Of a stretch of DNA of 64,000 nt, positions 1-9,315 are shown one piece after another; within the stretch, counting starts at the first letter, position 1; every line of letters starts with the position of its first letter. The notes beneath the pieces are model-generated. The model searched no databases, was not told the DNA's origin, and saw only the letters and a list, made by a program, of their open reading frames with translations. The position numbers and the translations under genes were made by a program. The stretch comes from Bdellovibrio bacteriovorus W (lineage in GTDB: Bacteria; Bdellovibrionota; Bdellovibrionia; Bdellovibrionales; Bdellovibrionaceae): assembly GCA_000525675.1 (NCBI GenBank), contig CP002190.1, positions 1,178,001 through 1,242,000 of the forward strand, given 5' to 3'.

Positions 1-1085
1 AGTTCTGTGACAAAAGTGCGCATAGACTTTTGCAGACTCTCACATTTGTCTTTAGAGCAACCGTCAAAGTCTTTTGTCGCTTTTGTAAACTCCAAAACAG
101 ATTGCTTTGATTGGCCGCGATCGTAATAGATTTGCGCTAGCTGAATAGAAGCTTCTAAACGCTCGTCTTTGCTTAAAGCGTTATTAGCCAAATAGCGGCT
201 CATGATTTCTTGAGCTGCTTTCTTTTGACCAATACGATCTGTCTCTTTTGCAAAGTGAAGCATCATCTCTTTGCGTTTTTCAACCGGAGTTAAGTTCTCA
301 AATGTAGATATCTCTTTTTCAGTGACCGATTTCTTAGTGTAGAAAGTAGCAAGGTCTCTAAGAATATCCGAGTGAAAAGGAGCATCGTAAGTTTTTCCGC
401 CTTCAGTTTCACGAGTGATTTGCGATGGGTCTTTTAATAGAGACTCCAGTGTGTTGATAGCGCGGTTCAGTTGATCCGTATTGTATTGACTCCAAGCAAG
501 GTTGTATTGAGTCAAGTAACGGTTCTGTAGGGATTTGCTCTTGAGAGCAATTTGGTAGTGTTCTTTAGCTTTATTGAATTCGCCTTTTTGGAATAAAAGA
601 TCACCAAGGCCAATGCGCGAACGGGTGACAATGTCACCCTTAATGCTTTTCTTTTTTTGATCCTTTATAATGTCTTCATAAAGGGAAATGGCTTTGTCGG
701 TTTTTCCGGCCATCTCATAAAGATGGGCTAGTTGGAAAAGAACCGGACCATGTTCATTCAGTTTCAAATCTTTTAAGAGAGTTTCATAGATGCCGATAGC
801 TTGTTCGCGATCGGTCATAGAGCCTTTGCACGAAGTATTGCAATTAGCTTCAATCTCAAGCATGAAGCGTGTACGAGCTCTCTCTGCAAGAAGATCCGCC
901 AAGCGCTGTTGGCTGACCATCCAAGAAGGGGAGTTCTTTTCAAGAGTAGAAAGGACTCGTTCCATCTTTTTGATAACGAGATCCTGTGTTTCAATATTCA
1001 TCTTCTCAGAAGCATAGGCCGGAGAGGCTGTTAACACGCCTGAAAAAAACGCACTTAAAATAAGGAAATCGTTTAGCTTTTTCAT
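1..1085 (-). CDS. TPR repeat protein, AglT-like (partial, 3' end outside window)
   Basis: Open on the minus strand from ATG at 1085 to the window edge, so the C-terminus is missing. The N-terminus is Lys-rich then hydrophobic and ends at a Pro-Ala-Tyr-Ala stretch, a probable signal peptide. The rest is helical with tetratricopeptide-like units, for example ones around LFQLAHLYEMAGKTDKAI and FQKGEFNKAKEHYQIAL. Its ATG overlaps the TGA of the preceding TolR gene (ATGA), so it is the last visible gene of the TolQ-TolR operon. In Myxococcus-type Agl clusters a periplasmic TPR protein accompanies the motor genes; that role here is by analogy. I do not see an enzyme domain. Confidence 0.8.
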   Translation of the reverse strand, partial: MKKLNDFLILSAFFSGVLTASPAYASEKMNIETQDLVIKKMERVLSTLEKNSPSWMVSQQRLADLLAERARTRFMLEIEANCNTSCKGSMTDREQAIGIYETLLKDLKLNEHGPVLFQLAHLYEMAGKTDKAISLYEDIIKDQKKKSIKGDIVTRSRIGLGDLLFQKGEFNKAKEHYQIALKSKSLQNRYLTQYNLAWSQYNTDQLNRAINTLESLLKDPSQITRETEGGKTYDAPFHSDILRDLATFYTKKSVTEKEISTFENLTPVEKRKEMMLHFAKETDRIGQKKAAQEIMSRYLANNALSKDERLEASIQLAQIYYDRGQSKQSVLEFTKATKDFDGCSKDKCESLQKSMRTFVTE

Positions 1086-1582
1086 TGTCTTGGTACCACC
1101 GCAAATTTCATTTTTTCAAAACCTGATAAAGAGCTCGCCTTTAAAAGAGGATCTAGATCCTGGTAGCGCATCTCTTGGTCTGCTTGAACAAGAAGCTCGA
1201 CAGTGTCGGCTTTTTTGTTCTTCGTAAGCTCCGCTTTAAGCTCGGCTAACTTCTGTGGAAGCTGTCTAATAGAAACAACTTTATCGTTGATCTTATAAAC
1301 GCCTTTTTCGATAGAGATCACGGGAACTTCTTTATCCAAAGAAACTCCGTGCTCTGCCATTGGAAGATTCATCTTTGCTGGAACATCGGATTCGATTCCG
1401 TTGTTTTGAGTCCCAATCAAAAGATAAATCACGATGATCGAGAAAGCATCGATCAGTGAAGTTAACGGCAAAGACATCGCGAGACCCGCAATGCCTTTTT
1501 TCTTTTTACCTGGCTTCATTCCCTGTATATCGGACAAGGGAGATCTGCGCTTACTAGAATCTAAAAAAGAAGTTGGTTTCAT
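1082..1582 (-). CDS. ExbD/TolR-family biopolymer transport protein (AglS-like)
   Basis: 166 residues. One membrane segment at about residues 32-57 carries the Asp (in SLIDAFSIIV) that in TolR/ExbD lines the proton path. It is followed by a periplasmic domain with the family's usual alternating strand-helix pattern, ending VQADQEMRYQDLDPLLKA. The cytoplasmic N-terminus is long and basic. It is expected to work with the TolQ-like protein encoded by 2041-2730, using the proton gradient to drive movement or envelope work. It lies 6 bases after the other TolR gene and overlaps the TPR gene by ATGA, so the four genes are one operon. Confidence 0.88.
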   Translation of the reverse strand: MKPTSFLDSSKRRSPLSDIQGMKPGKKKKGIAGLAMSLPLTSLIDAFSIIVIYLLIGTQNNGIESDVPAKMNLPMAEHGVSLDKEVPVISIEKGVYKINDKVVSIRQLPQKLAELKAELTKNKKADTVELLVQADQEMRYQDLDPLLKASSLSGFEKMKFAVVPRQ

Positions 1583-1588
1583 AAATTC

Positions 1589-2038
1589 CTACCCAAGAGG
1601 GGATAAACCCACGCCTTCAAATTGAAATTGTTTAAGTTTGTCCATAATGCGAATAACATCGCCGTAAGCGGCTTGCGCTTCCGGAGTTACCACACCTGTT
1701 TTTAGCTCAGGCCACTGAGCGCGTAAGCCTTCAAGCTTCTTTTCCAAAGCCGCCCAGTTTACACCGCCACGGCTTGCTTGAATGCTATCCTCATGTCTTT
1801 TTGCATTTGGAAGATCCCGCAAAGAGAGTTGAACTGCACCCTGTGTGTTTACCGTGATCCACAAGGAGGGAGGATTTGTCGCACCTGCCACAGAGTTATC
1901 ACCAATCGCTTGACGTGTGTCGATAGTACCAATCTGAACCCAAACCGCTGTTAGCAGAAGGAAGCAGATCATCACTGACAAGATGTCGAGGATCGGAAGA
2001 ATGTTTAATTCAAAGTTCAGCTCTTTTTGTTGGCTCAT
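1589..2038 (-). CDS. ExbD/TolR-family biopolymer transport protein (AglX-like)
   Basis: 149 residues. The short N-terminus leads straight into a membrane segment at about residues 12-33, with the expected Asp in LPILDILSVM. The periplasmic part ends QAAYGDVIRIMDKLKQFQFEGV, a typical TolR/ExbD C-terminal motif region. A GGGAGA ribosome site precedes the ATG, and the TolQ-like gene ends only 2 bases upstream. Two different TolR proteins with one TolQ protein is the arrangement of Agl-type motors in myxobacteria (AglR with AglQ/AglS/AglX), so a heteromeric stator is likely. The exact correspondence is inferred. Confidence 0.87.
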   Translation of the reverse strand: MSQQKELNFELNILPILDILSVMICFLLLTAVWVQIGTIDTRQAIGDNSVAGATNPPSLWITVNTQGAVQLSLRDLPNAKRHEDSIQASRGGVNWAALEKKLEGLRAQWPELKTGVVTPEAQAAYGDVIRIMDKLKQFQFEGVGLSPLG

Positions 2039-2040
2039 AA

Positions 2041-2730
2041 TTATCTCCCAGCGTTTGCAGGAATTTCTTTATTTGTGCTCACTGGCTCGTAGTGAAAGCC
2101 TAACTGAATGAATAAGTTCAAAGCCGCTTTGTTCAAGTCATCTGTCAAACGAGTGGCTCTGTTTTGAAGAACCGCGTACATGACTAGTGCTGGAACTGCT
2201 ACGATCAGACCGTAGGCTGTCGTATTCATCGCAAGGGAAATACCTGAAGATAGAATTGTTGCTTTTTCCATCGCGTTTGCATTGGCAATACCCGCAAACG
2301 AGTTAATAAGACCGACGATGGTTCCAAGAAGACCTAATAATGTAGCCACGTTGGCAAACATTGCTAAGAAACCAATACGCTTTTCAATGCGTGTGTTTTC
2401 TTCTAATAGAACCTCATCCATTTTAAGTTGGATCTCTTCCTTACCACCCATATCGATGGCAGCTTGGATACCAGCGGCTGCTACAACACCCAGAGGCTCG
2501 TTCTGGCCAATTTGTTGAGAGCGGCGAAGAGCTCTTTGCAGGTCCCCAGAACGAATATCGTCTGCGATCACCTTAGAGATCTCTTTCTGATTGATTTTAC
2601 GTTTCATAAATAGCGCCATTCCGCGCTCAGCAATAATAGCTACAGAAACAACTTGAGCACCTAAGATTGCCCACATCCAAATCGCGTCTGCTGCAAAAAA
2701 TCCACGTCCTAATGCTAAAAGGAATTCCAT
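2041..2730 (-). CDS. MotA/TolQ/ExbB proton channel family protein (AglR-like)
   Basis: 229 residues. Three membrane segments are visible: near residues 15-35, 140-165 and 175-200. The conserved TolQ/ExbB core is GFLAMFANVATLLGLLGTIV followed by the GLINSF and AMNTTAYGLIVAVPALV stretches. A cytoplasmic loop lies between segments 1 and 2. It forms the inner-membrane proton channel with the two TolR-like partners encoded directly downstream. The start is supported by AGGAGG 9 bases before the ATG. A sigma-54 promoter match lies about 40-55 bases upstream, so the operon is probably under RpoN and an enhancer-binding activator. Confidence 0.9.
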   Translation of the reverse strand: MEFLLALGRGFFAADAIWMWAILGAQVVSVAIIAERGMALFMKRKINQKEISKVIADDIRSGDLQRALRRSQQIGQNEPLGVVAAAGIQAAIDMGGKEEIQLKMDEVLLEENTRIEKRIGFLAMFANVATLLGLLGTIVGLINSFAGIANANAMEKATILSSGISLAMNTTAYGLIVAVPALVMYAVLQNRATRLTDDLNKAALNLFIQLGFHYEPVSTNKEIPANAGR

Positions 2731-3173
2731 AATTTAATCCTCCTACGGTAAATCCTGTGCAGTTATAGCAGCAACTAAAGTGCCACTATGAGACGGTGAG
2801 CATGTCTTTATAAAAGGTGAAAAAAGTGACGGGATTTGTCACTTTCGAAAATGGAAATGCAGTTAATAAGATTTGGTAAAAAAGAATAAAGAGTTCATGA
2901 ATTCTAAGTTTTGAAAATGAACAAATTTTGGCAAGTGGTGACGAAAATTGAAACTGCCTAAGGTTCGGGTTAGTTAATTGAAAAGGGCAACCGGCTAAGC
3001 AAAAAAAAGTTAGAACGTGCTCTTTATGTAAACAATTAAAGGATTTTTTAAAAAAACGCGAAGGATAAACTCATAAACAGGGAGATTATTTTTATTAATA
3101 TGTGAATTTCTTAAGTTTCACTCCGAACTGGCCGAAAAAATTATGAGCTGTGCACGTGTTTGGAGGAGCGATG
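2731..3173. other. Divergent intergenic region, about 440 bases
   Basis: AT-rich spacer between the minus-strand motor operon and the plus-strand lipoprotein gene. Apart from the sigma-54 site near its left end I see no RNA gene, no convincing ORF with a ribosome site and no strong sigma-70 promoter. Two TGACGN-like direct elements (gtgacggg near 2827 and gtgacgaa near 2938) could be activator sites, but this is not supported beyond the repetition. Confidence 0.4.
2770..2785 (-). promoter_or_regulatory. Sigma-54 (RpoN) promoter for the agl-type operon
   Basis: Read on the minus strand the sequence is TGGCAC-TTTAG-TTGCT, an exact match to the core sigma-54 consensus TGGCAC-N5-TTGCW with correct GG/GC spacing. 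Initiation would fall near 2758, about 28 bases upstream of the aglR-like ATG. I checked the other TGGCAC occurrences I could find on both strands and none has TTGC at the right distance. The activator binding site was not identified. Confidence 0.72.
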
Positions 3174-6100
3174 ATGAAGTGGAACTGCAAGAATGAGCTT
3201 TTTCAGTCAAAGCAAAGTCTTCAAGGCCATGCTTTAAGAAGTGAATCAGTATTCAATACTGAAAGCTTTGGTGGATTTGTGTTCCGGTTCATCGCAGGCA
3301 TTGCAGGTTTTCTTTCCCTTCTAGGTCTAACGGGTTGCTCTCTTGAGGCTGGGATCTTGAGTTCTGTTTTTGAAGAGAAGATTCAGGTGCAGCTACAATC
3401 AGTCGTGGCGCCACAAAACAATTTATCAGTGATTCCGATCACAGTTATATTTTCAGAAAATGTTGCAGATCTTTCCCTTGGCGACTTTGCGGTAGTTAAT
3501 GGAACTATCTCTGATCTGGTCAAAGGCGCCGATGCAAATGCATATTATCTAAATGTCCATCCTACACGTGATGGTCTTGTGACCGTCGTGTTTTCTGCAA
3601 AGACGGTGAAGCTAGAAGGAGGAGACGAGTACCGCCGAACAGTGGCAGGGGAGATCTCCTTTGTCGTGAATCGCACGGAAGCGTCGGTATCGATTGCTGG
3701 GCCCAGCAAGTTGTATGTGAACTCCGAAAAGTCTGTAGAGTTTACGTTGAACTTTTCGGGAGTGACTGAGGTTGAGGCTGATCTTGCGCCCTATCTATCT
3801 TTAATCAAAACGGGAACAGCAGATTGCACGATGAGTCTTGTCTCGATCAGCCAGCTTGAAAAGAAAGTCGTTCTATCAAGCTGTTCAGGGGACGGCGCAA
3901 TTCATTTGGCTCTAGCCTCAGGCAGTGCGAGTGGAGTCAATGGGCCGACGGCAGGCGTAGAGTCAAGTTATGCATTAACTGTCGATACAACCGCTCCAAA
4001 GTTAACGATAGCAAATCCGACTCCTTTATTAGGAAGCAAAGCTCATACATTTCGTTGGACAGTGACTTTGAGCGATTCCTCTTTGGATCTATCTGGTTTG
4101 TTGAGCAGTTTAGAGTGGGCTGGGGATACGACGGGATGTGTTTTTAGTGCCACGGGGAGTGGTTTTTCAAGAGTTGTTCAAGCAACATCTTGTGAGGGGA
4201 CGACAGAGTTATCATTCTCTATTCCCGAAGGACACATTGTCGATTTGGCTGGAAATAAGTCGGCTCAAGTATCGTCAGTTTTAGTCAAGGTAGACAACGC
4301 AGGCCCTTCCGCTCCGACCTCGGTATCTTTGGGAGTTGTGCCAGAAAACTTAACATCGACTCCTACTATTACCTTCACTGGGGGTGTTGATGTTGGTGGA
4401 AGTACAACTTCCAAAAACTATATTCGAATTTTACAGGGAACGAGTGTTATTCGCGATTGGGTTGTTTTTACCTCGGGCCAAGCGTTCGCGACGGGACTAA
4501 GTTTGGTAAAAACAACGGAGTATGAGGTGCAGATTCGTTCGGACGATGCTCTGGGGAATAAGGGAGCCACAGTCTCTGCAACTTGGACGTCAATGACGCC
4601 GAATTGTATTAAGGGCACGACTCAAGCAGGGGATGTTTGTGACGGAGGGGCTCGTTATCTGGGGGCTGCATCGGATATTGTAAATACGGAAAATATTCTC
4701 AGTCGATTTATGATTACTCCGTCGGGTTGCGGAGAAATACCTGCAGATAAAATTGCTGGCGGCAGTGGCGCTACAGCCTATTCCTTCGGTGAATTTGAAT
4801 CGACCTGTTCAGGTGTGGACGTAAAAAAAGCATGGAGTAATGGAAAGTCCTTTAATCACCCAGATCTATTTAATGCTTCTACTTATACAGACGACCGTTA
4901 CGGTGATGAAAATACAAGAGCTTTATCACTCAATTATAAAGATTCAGAAATGGGAATTAGTGCGGCAGCCAGATACTGTCAAAATCTAGTGTATGGTGGA
5001 TACGATGATTGGTATTTACCGTCTATCAACGAAAGTAAATTATTTAACAATATAAGGACCGCCAATCTTGTGCCGCTTGGTGTGAAGTTTTCAACTTCGA
5101 GTGAGTACTCAGAGAGCTACACATATACTTTTGAGCTGACGTCTTCTGGATATAGCAGAGGATCTGCAGGAAAAACCAACTCTGGGGATTATCTTGTGCG
5201 ATGTATTCGAAGAATTGGCCCTATGGCACCGAAAAATTTAAGCCTTCAAGGTGATGGAGCTACGACTGAAACTCCTAAAGTATTTTATGATAATGCGATA
5301 GCAGAAGTTGGGTTTCCTGTTCAAAGTTATGAAGTCCGTCTGATCAAGAAAGAGACCCGCGCGATTGTTAAAGCATGGAGTCCCCATGTAAGTGGCGACG
5401 CGATACCGGGTCTTTCGTTAGAAACAGGGGCCTATATTATTTCAGTCAGAGCTGTTGACGCCGCCGGGAATCGCGGAAAGATTTCTTCGACGGAATGGAT
5501 CTATCAAGTGGACTGTTCGAATCTGAATACGACCCTAGCAGGCACTTATTGTGACTCCGGTGTTATCTATGCGGGGAAATTAGCACCTGGGGCAGAGTCA
5601 GGGGGAGCATCGGTAGATCACTACATGGTGACTCCGGGCGGATGTGAGCCAACTCCAGACTCCGTTCGAGTTGGATCTATAGGAGTCTGGGCTTATCCAA
5701 GTGGGCGATTTACTCCGCAATGCGATCACGTATTGGATCAAAACCTTGTTCGCTGGAGCAATCAAACTTTTGATATTCCCGACATTTTTGGCTACGAGAA
5801 TAGCCAAGGGACAGGTTTTGGACTTATCAATAAGGATCTTCAATACGGCTCTGTGAATACAAATTTCATTGTTTTCTATGCCAGCTCTTCAAGGTACTAT
5901 CCAGCGGCGCAATATTGTGCAAATTTGGATTACGGAGGTTTTTCAGATTGGTTTTTACCAAATCGGTATGAGCTAAATCTTCTCTATACGAATCGTTCTA
6001 AGATCAATGGCTTAGAGAAAAAGAAATCTGGATTTGAAGGAAGGTATCTGTCGTCGACCGAAGCTCCTCCGCGGGATGAAATGGTGTGGATGCAAGATAT

Positions 6101-6182
6101 GTCATATGGGGAGCAGTCCGCTCATTGGAAAGAATCTCGAGATACTTTGTTCAGATGTATGAGAAGAGTTTCTACTCCTTAA
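3174..6182 (+). CDS. Large surface lipoprotein with Big-like repeats and two DUF1566 domains
   Basis: About 1002 residues from the ATG at 3174. I prefer this start because GGAGGA lies 6 bases before it; in-frame GTG 3150 and ATG 3171 are alternatives. A late lipobox, LLGLTGC near residue 51, marks a lipoprotein. Residues 70-470 are Ser/Thr-rich beta repeats of the Ig-like kind (phrases such as VDTTAPKLTIANP and VDNAGPSAPTSVSLG). Two copies of a DUF1566/Lcl-type module follow. Each has a paired-Cys region, then YGGYDDWYLP or YGGFSDWFLP, and each ends in a RCIRR/RCMRR motif. A second fibronectin-like stretch separates them. It is probably an exported adhesin or substrate-binding protein; the partner is unknown. 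Confidence 0.8.
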   Translation: MKWNCKNELFQSKQSLQGHALRSESVFNTESFGGFVFRFIAGIAGFLSLLGLTGCSLEAGILSSVFEEKIQVQLQSVVAPQNNLSVIPITVIFSENVADLSLGDFAVVNGTISDLVKGADANAYYLNVHPTRDGLVTVVFSAKTVKLEGGDEYRRTVAGEISFVVNRTEASVSIAGPSKLYVNSEKSVEFTLNFSGVTEVEADLAPYLSLIKTGTADCTMSLVSISQLEKKVVLSSCSGDGAIHLALASGSASGVNGPTAGVESSYALTVDTTAPKLTIANPTPLLGSKAHTFRWTVTLSDSSLDLSGLLSSLEWAGDTTGCVFSATGSGFSRVVQATSCEGTTELSFSIPEGHIVDLAGNKSAQVSSVLVKVDNAGPSAPTSVSLGVVPENLTSTPTITFTGGVDVGGSTTSKNYIRILQGTSVIRDWVVFTSGQAFATGLSLVKTTEYEVQIRSDDALGNKGATVSATWTSMTPNCIKGTTQAGDVCDGGARYLGAASDIVNTENILSRFMITPSGCGEIPADKIAGGSGATAYSFGEFESTCSGVDVKKAWSNGKSFNHPDLFNASTYTDDRYGDENTRALSLNYKDSEMGISAAARYCQNLVYGGYDDWYLPSINESKLFNNIRTANLVPLGVKFSTSSEYSESYTYTFELTSSGYSRGSAGKTNSGDYLVRCIRRIGPMAPKNLSLQGDGATTETPKVFYDNAIAEVGFPVQSYEVRLIKKETRAIVKAWSPHVSGDAIPGLSLETGAYIISVRAVDAAGNRGKISSTEWIYQVDCSNLNTTLAGTYCDSGVIYAGKLAPGAESGGASVDHYMVTPGGCEPTPDSVRVGSIGVWAYPSGRFTPQCDHVLDQNLVRWSNQTFDIPDIFGYENSQGTGFGLINKDLQYGSVNTNFIVFYASSSRYYPAAQYCANLDYGGFSDWFLPNRYELNLLYTNRSKINGLEKKKSGFEGRYLSSTEAPPRDEMVWMQDMSYGEQSAHWKESRDTLFRCMRRVSTP

Positions 6183-6184
6183 AT

Positions 6185-6214
6185 AAAAAAAGCGCTTTGA
6201 TAAGCGCTTTTTTT
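6185..6214. terminator. Bidirectional intrinsic terminator
   Basis: Stem AGCGCTT / AAGCGCT with a TGAT loop, flanked by A7 on the left and T7 on the right. It serves the lipoprotein gene (+) and the convergent chemoreceptor gene (-). Confidence 0.88.
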
Positions 6215-6230
6215 ATTTCTAGTTCAACTT

Positions 6231-7847
6231 TTAAAACCCACCCGTGGAGCCCACCTTACGGCGATCTTCCTCACCAAAAGGAAGAACGTCTTCTGGTGCC
6301 TCATAAGGGCGTGCTTCACGAGCCGATGACTGAGGGAAGTTAAGCACCTTTGAAGCTTCCGACTGTGAGCCAGAGGCGACTTGAGGGGAAGCAGCTGCGC
6401 TCACCCCATGAACGATGCTGCTCAAGGCGCCAGCTAGATCAGACATCTGCTTTGCTTGCGCACTGATCTCTTCTGAGGAGGCGGCAATTTCTTCGGAACT
6501 TGCAGCATTGCCTTGAGAAACTTCATCCAGTTGATTCATGGCACGGCTAATTTGCTCAATGCCTGTTGTCTGCTCATTGCTAGCAGCAGAGATTTCGCTA
6601 TTCAGGCTTGAAACCTTTTGAACAGAAGAGACGATGCTCATCAGGGCTGCTCCAGATTTATCAGCCATCTTACAGCCATTGTCGACCTTATGGGCGCTAT
6701 CGCGAATCAGCTCGCCGATATCTTTTGCGGCAATCGCTGAACGTTGAGCAAGGCTGCGAACCGCGTCAGCAACGACGGCAAAACCTTTTCCTTGTTCTCC
6801 AGCTCTAGCTGCCTCAACGGCGGCATTCAGAGCCAAGAGATTGGTCTGAAAAGAAATATCATCAATCACTGCAATAATCTCTTCGATTTTCTTCGAAGAG
6901 GCCGCGATTTCATGCATAGAAGAAATCAAAGATCCCATCTCGCGATGCCCTTGTTCAGCAATGGCACAAGAGTCATTGGAAAGAGTGGCTGCTTGTTTTG
7001 CATGATCCGAGTTGATTTTAACCATGGCAGAGAGTTCTTCTAAAGATGCTACAGTCTCTTCCAAAGAAGCTGCGGATTGAGTGGAGGTTTCAGAGAGAAC
7101 CTGTCCCGCTCCGCTGAGTTGATGGATGGCAAAAGAAAGTTGTTGGCCGGAACCGGCGAGATCTCCGACAACTTGACCAATAGATTTAGAAACACGATGA
7201 GCAATAATCATCAATGTCGCAAATAATGAAAGCGCACAGATTAGTGCAATGCCAATCAGAACTTGGGCTTGTCGCGCGCGTTCGTCTTTTTGCAGCTGAT
7301 TGTTTTCAACAGAGATTTTTTCAAAAAGACGCATATTCGCCGCGATAGCATCTTGAACAGAGATGGCTAGGACGTGCCACTCTCCGAAGTTCATGTATGT
7401 GTACGCCTTGGCATCAGACTCAGGGCTTGTGTCAGCAATGAGTTTTAAGAGCTCTTCGGTCTTAGCGTAAAAGAGATCCTTATCGGCTCGCGCCTTGGCG
7501 TAGTTTTTTTCCTCTTCTTCAGAGTGATAAGCTTTTTCATAGTCTTCTTGTGCTTTTTTAAATTGCTTAAAAGCCCCGCCGGCGCGGTCTAAGAATTTTT
7601 GACGAGCTTCAGGGTTTTCATTCGAGGCAAGGGCTGCCCAAATAAAGTATCCCACACGTGCTCTCTGAGTACCCATCTCTCCAAGAGAATCCATATTGGG
7701 AATAATCTGGGTATAGGTCTCATTTAATAAACCACCGAGTTTATTCATTGAGTGCAGAGAAATACCTGTTAAGAGGGCAAAGGCTACAACTGGAAGAAAT
7801 GCAGAAATAAAAAGCTTACCCTTTAAACCACGAAACCAAGATGACAT
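6231..7847 (-). CDS. Methyl-accepting chemotaxis protein
   Basis: 538 residues. Membrane segment 1 is at about 12-32 and segment 2 at about 196-217. Between them is a 160-residue helical periplasmic sensor of the four-helix-bundle type. No clear HAMP domain follows; the chain goes into a long coiled coil. The signalling hairpin tip is unmistakable ([20 protein letters not shown], then [19 protein letters not shown]). It should relay ligand binding to CheA/CheW. After the coil come a Ser/Ala-rich linker, VLNFP, and an acidic tail ending in Gly-Phe. The chemoreceptor at 49648-51294 has the same arrangement, which suggests a shared tail function. Confidence 0.95.
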   Translation of the reverse strand: MSSWFRGLKGKLFISAFLPVVAFALLTGISLHSMNKLGGLLNETYTQIIPNMDSLGEMGTQRARVGYFIWAALASNENPEARQKFLDRAGGAFKQFKKAQEDYEKAYHSEEEEKNYAKARADKDLFYAKTEELLKLIADTSPESDAKAYTYMNFGEWHVLAISVQDAIAANMRLFEKISVENNQLQKDERARQAQVLIGIALICALSLFATLMIIAHRVSKSIGQVVGDLAGSGQQLSFAIHQLSGAGQVLSETSTQSAASLEETVASLEELSAMVKINSDHAKQAATLSNDSCAIAEQGHREMGSLISSMHEIAASSKKIEEIIAVIDDISFQTNLLALNAAVEAARAGEQGKGFAVVADAVRSLAQRSAIAAKDIGELIRDSAHKVDNGCKMADKSGAALMSIVSSVQKVSSLNSEISAASNEQTTGIEQISRAMNQLDEVSQGNAASSEEIAASSEEISAQAKQMSDLAGALSSIVHGVSAAASPQVASGSQSEASKVLNFPQSSAREARPYEAPEDVLPFGEEDRRKVGSTGGF

Positions 7848-8024
7848 GAATAGACTCCTTCGAAGAAACGATCTGGTTCAAGGTGTTTCGACGGAAGAGT
7901 GACGAACCTTTAATGAATATTGGTCGGTTGTAAGTATTAAAGTGTTTTTAAAACTGAAACTATTTTTATTCTCAATATAGAACGAATGCTGTCGCCCCAT
8001 AATGGGAATAGGGCGACAAAGGTA

Positions 8025-9059
8025 TTAGCCTCTCCAGAGGCCACTGAGCCAGCGGAAAATTTCTGTGCGACGTACGCCGATGTCGAAATGAGTTCCATCG
8101 AACTCGACGTATTCGTGAGGGATGTGGTGATTTTTTAAGAGGTCAGAAATTTGGCGCGCTCCAAATTGAAGATGGAAGTTGTCCTTGTTGCCGACATCCA
8201 GGTAAATCCCTTCAAGCTTTTTGAGCTGCACAAGGCGCTCTGCTAAAAAATGAAGCGGATCAAAGGAAAGCCATTTTTGCCATTCACTTTCAATGACAAG
8301 TCCTGTGTGAGAATCCACTGGCAGTGTAAAGTCACCATGTTCCCCTTTGGCAGAGTAGCAAGAGGCCATTCCGAAAACATTTAAGACCGTGTGCCAGTTG
8401 CGGAGCTTCGTAAGCTTTCCAGCGCGCAGTTCTTCTAAAGCGCGAAAGCCCGAGCGATTGAATTTTTCCCAGAGAGGAAGGACAGGGTAGATTTCGGGCA
8501 AAAGGCTAGCTTGAAAAAATGAGTCGGGTGCGATGGCGCCAATGAGACCAAAAACCTCCGGAAACTTTGAGCCGAGGTGAAGAGCACCATAGCCACCGCT
8601 AGACCCGCCCATGATACACCAAGTGCTCGGGTCCTTCGAAACAGGAAACGAAGCCTGAATCAGAGGCACAATCTCTTGAATGATATAGTCCTCGTATCGC
8701 CCTGTGGCCGCTGAGTTGATAAACTGTGAACCTCCCCAGGTCGTCATGGCATCTACAAAAACATAAAGGGCTGTCGGAGCCTCACCGCGGCCGTATGCCA
8801 GATCAAGTTCTTGAACGGTGTTGAGCTGATTGAACTTGGGATTGAAGTAATAAGGGGCATTGCCGGTAAAACCGCCCAGTATAAAAACAACAGGGAGGGG
8901 GCCATGGGGGTTTTTGGGTTCTAAAACGGGAATAAATCGAACGGAAGGATCTTTGAGAGGATTATCCTTTAAAACCTCGCTTTCAAGGCGCAGGGTTTTC
9001 GGGAAAAAGTGCTCGATTTCGTAAGTTCTTGTATTTTCAAGTATTTGAGAATTAATCAT
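8025..9059 (-). CDS. Alpha/beta-hydrolase esterase (esterase D/Fes-like family)
   Basis: 344 residues, no signal peptide seen, so probably cytoplasmic. The nucleophile elbow is GGSSGGYGAL near residue 155. Plausible Asp and His partners lie at DVGNKDNFHL and FDGTHFDIG near the C-terminus. An upstream FILGGFTGN provides the oxyanion turn. This fits the putative-esterase family (PF00756), which includes S-formylglutathione hydrolase and enterochelin esterase; the substrate cannot be named. The start is the ATG at 9059, which opens directly into the conserved N-terminal strand. It stands alone, divergent from the ribosomal protein genes. Confidence 0.8.
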   Translation of the reverse strand: MINSQILENTRTYEIEHFFPKTLRLESEVLKDNPLKDPSVRFIPVLEPKNPHGPLPVVFILGGFTGNAPYYFNPKFNQLNTVQELDLAYGRGEAPTALYVFVDAMTTWGGSQFINSAATGRYEDYIIQEIVPLIQASFPVSKDPSTWCIMGGSSGGYGALHLGSKFPEVFGLIGAIAPDSFFQASLLPEIYPVLPLWEKFNRSGFRALEELRAGKLTKLRNWHTVLNVFGMASCYSAKGEHGDFTLPVDSHTGLVIESEWQKWLSFDPLHFLAERLVQLKKLEGIYLDVGNKDNFHLQFGARQISDLLKNHHIPHEYVEFDGTHFDIGVRRTEIFRWLSGLWRG

Positions 9060-9199
9060 GGGCCATTATAGGCACTTGGGCTTGGGGGTTTTGAAGCTAT
9101 TTTTTAGGCGCGGCGCATCTTTGACTCCATAGACTTCATCGATTTGCGGGAACGGAGACTGGGGAGGGGCTTCGCCTTTCGGTAACCCCTTAAAAAAGC

Positions 9200-9228
9200 T
9201 TGATTTTGGCAGGCATTAATCCTAAAAC
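9200..9228 (+). promoter_or_regulatory. Possible sigma-70 promoter for rpmI-rplT-mevalonate operon
   Basis: TTGATT and TAAAAC separated by 17 bases. Each hexamer matches 4 of 6 consensus positions. It would give a leader of about 80 bases before rpmI. It is weak, but it is the best-placed candidate in the 256-base gap. Confidence 0.3.
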
Positions 9229-9315
9229 CATGAGTTCGTAATTATAACTGGCTAGGGCATGACTAAGAGCTGTTCCCATCGGAAGAGACGCCTTATCGGT
9301 AGCAAGGTACTTACT

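Noticed and set aside
7848-7960. FliA-type (sigma-28) promoter upstream of the first chemoreceptor
   Set aside because: ACCGACCA resembles the -10 GCCGATAA only partly and no TAAA lies 15 bases ahead; the second chemoreceptor does not share the layout.
9259-9315. Longer L35 with a 19-residue extension
   Set aside because: The extension is not family-like; ATG 9316 gives a normal L35.
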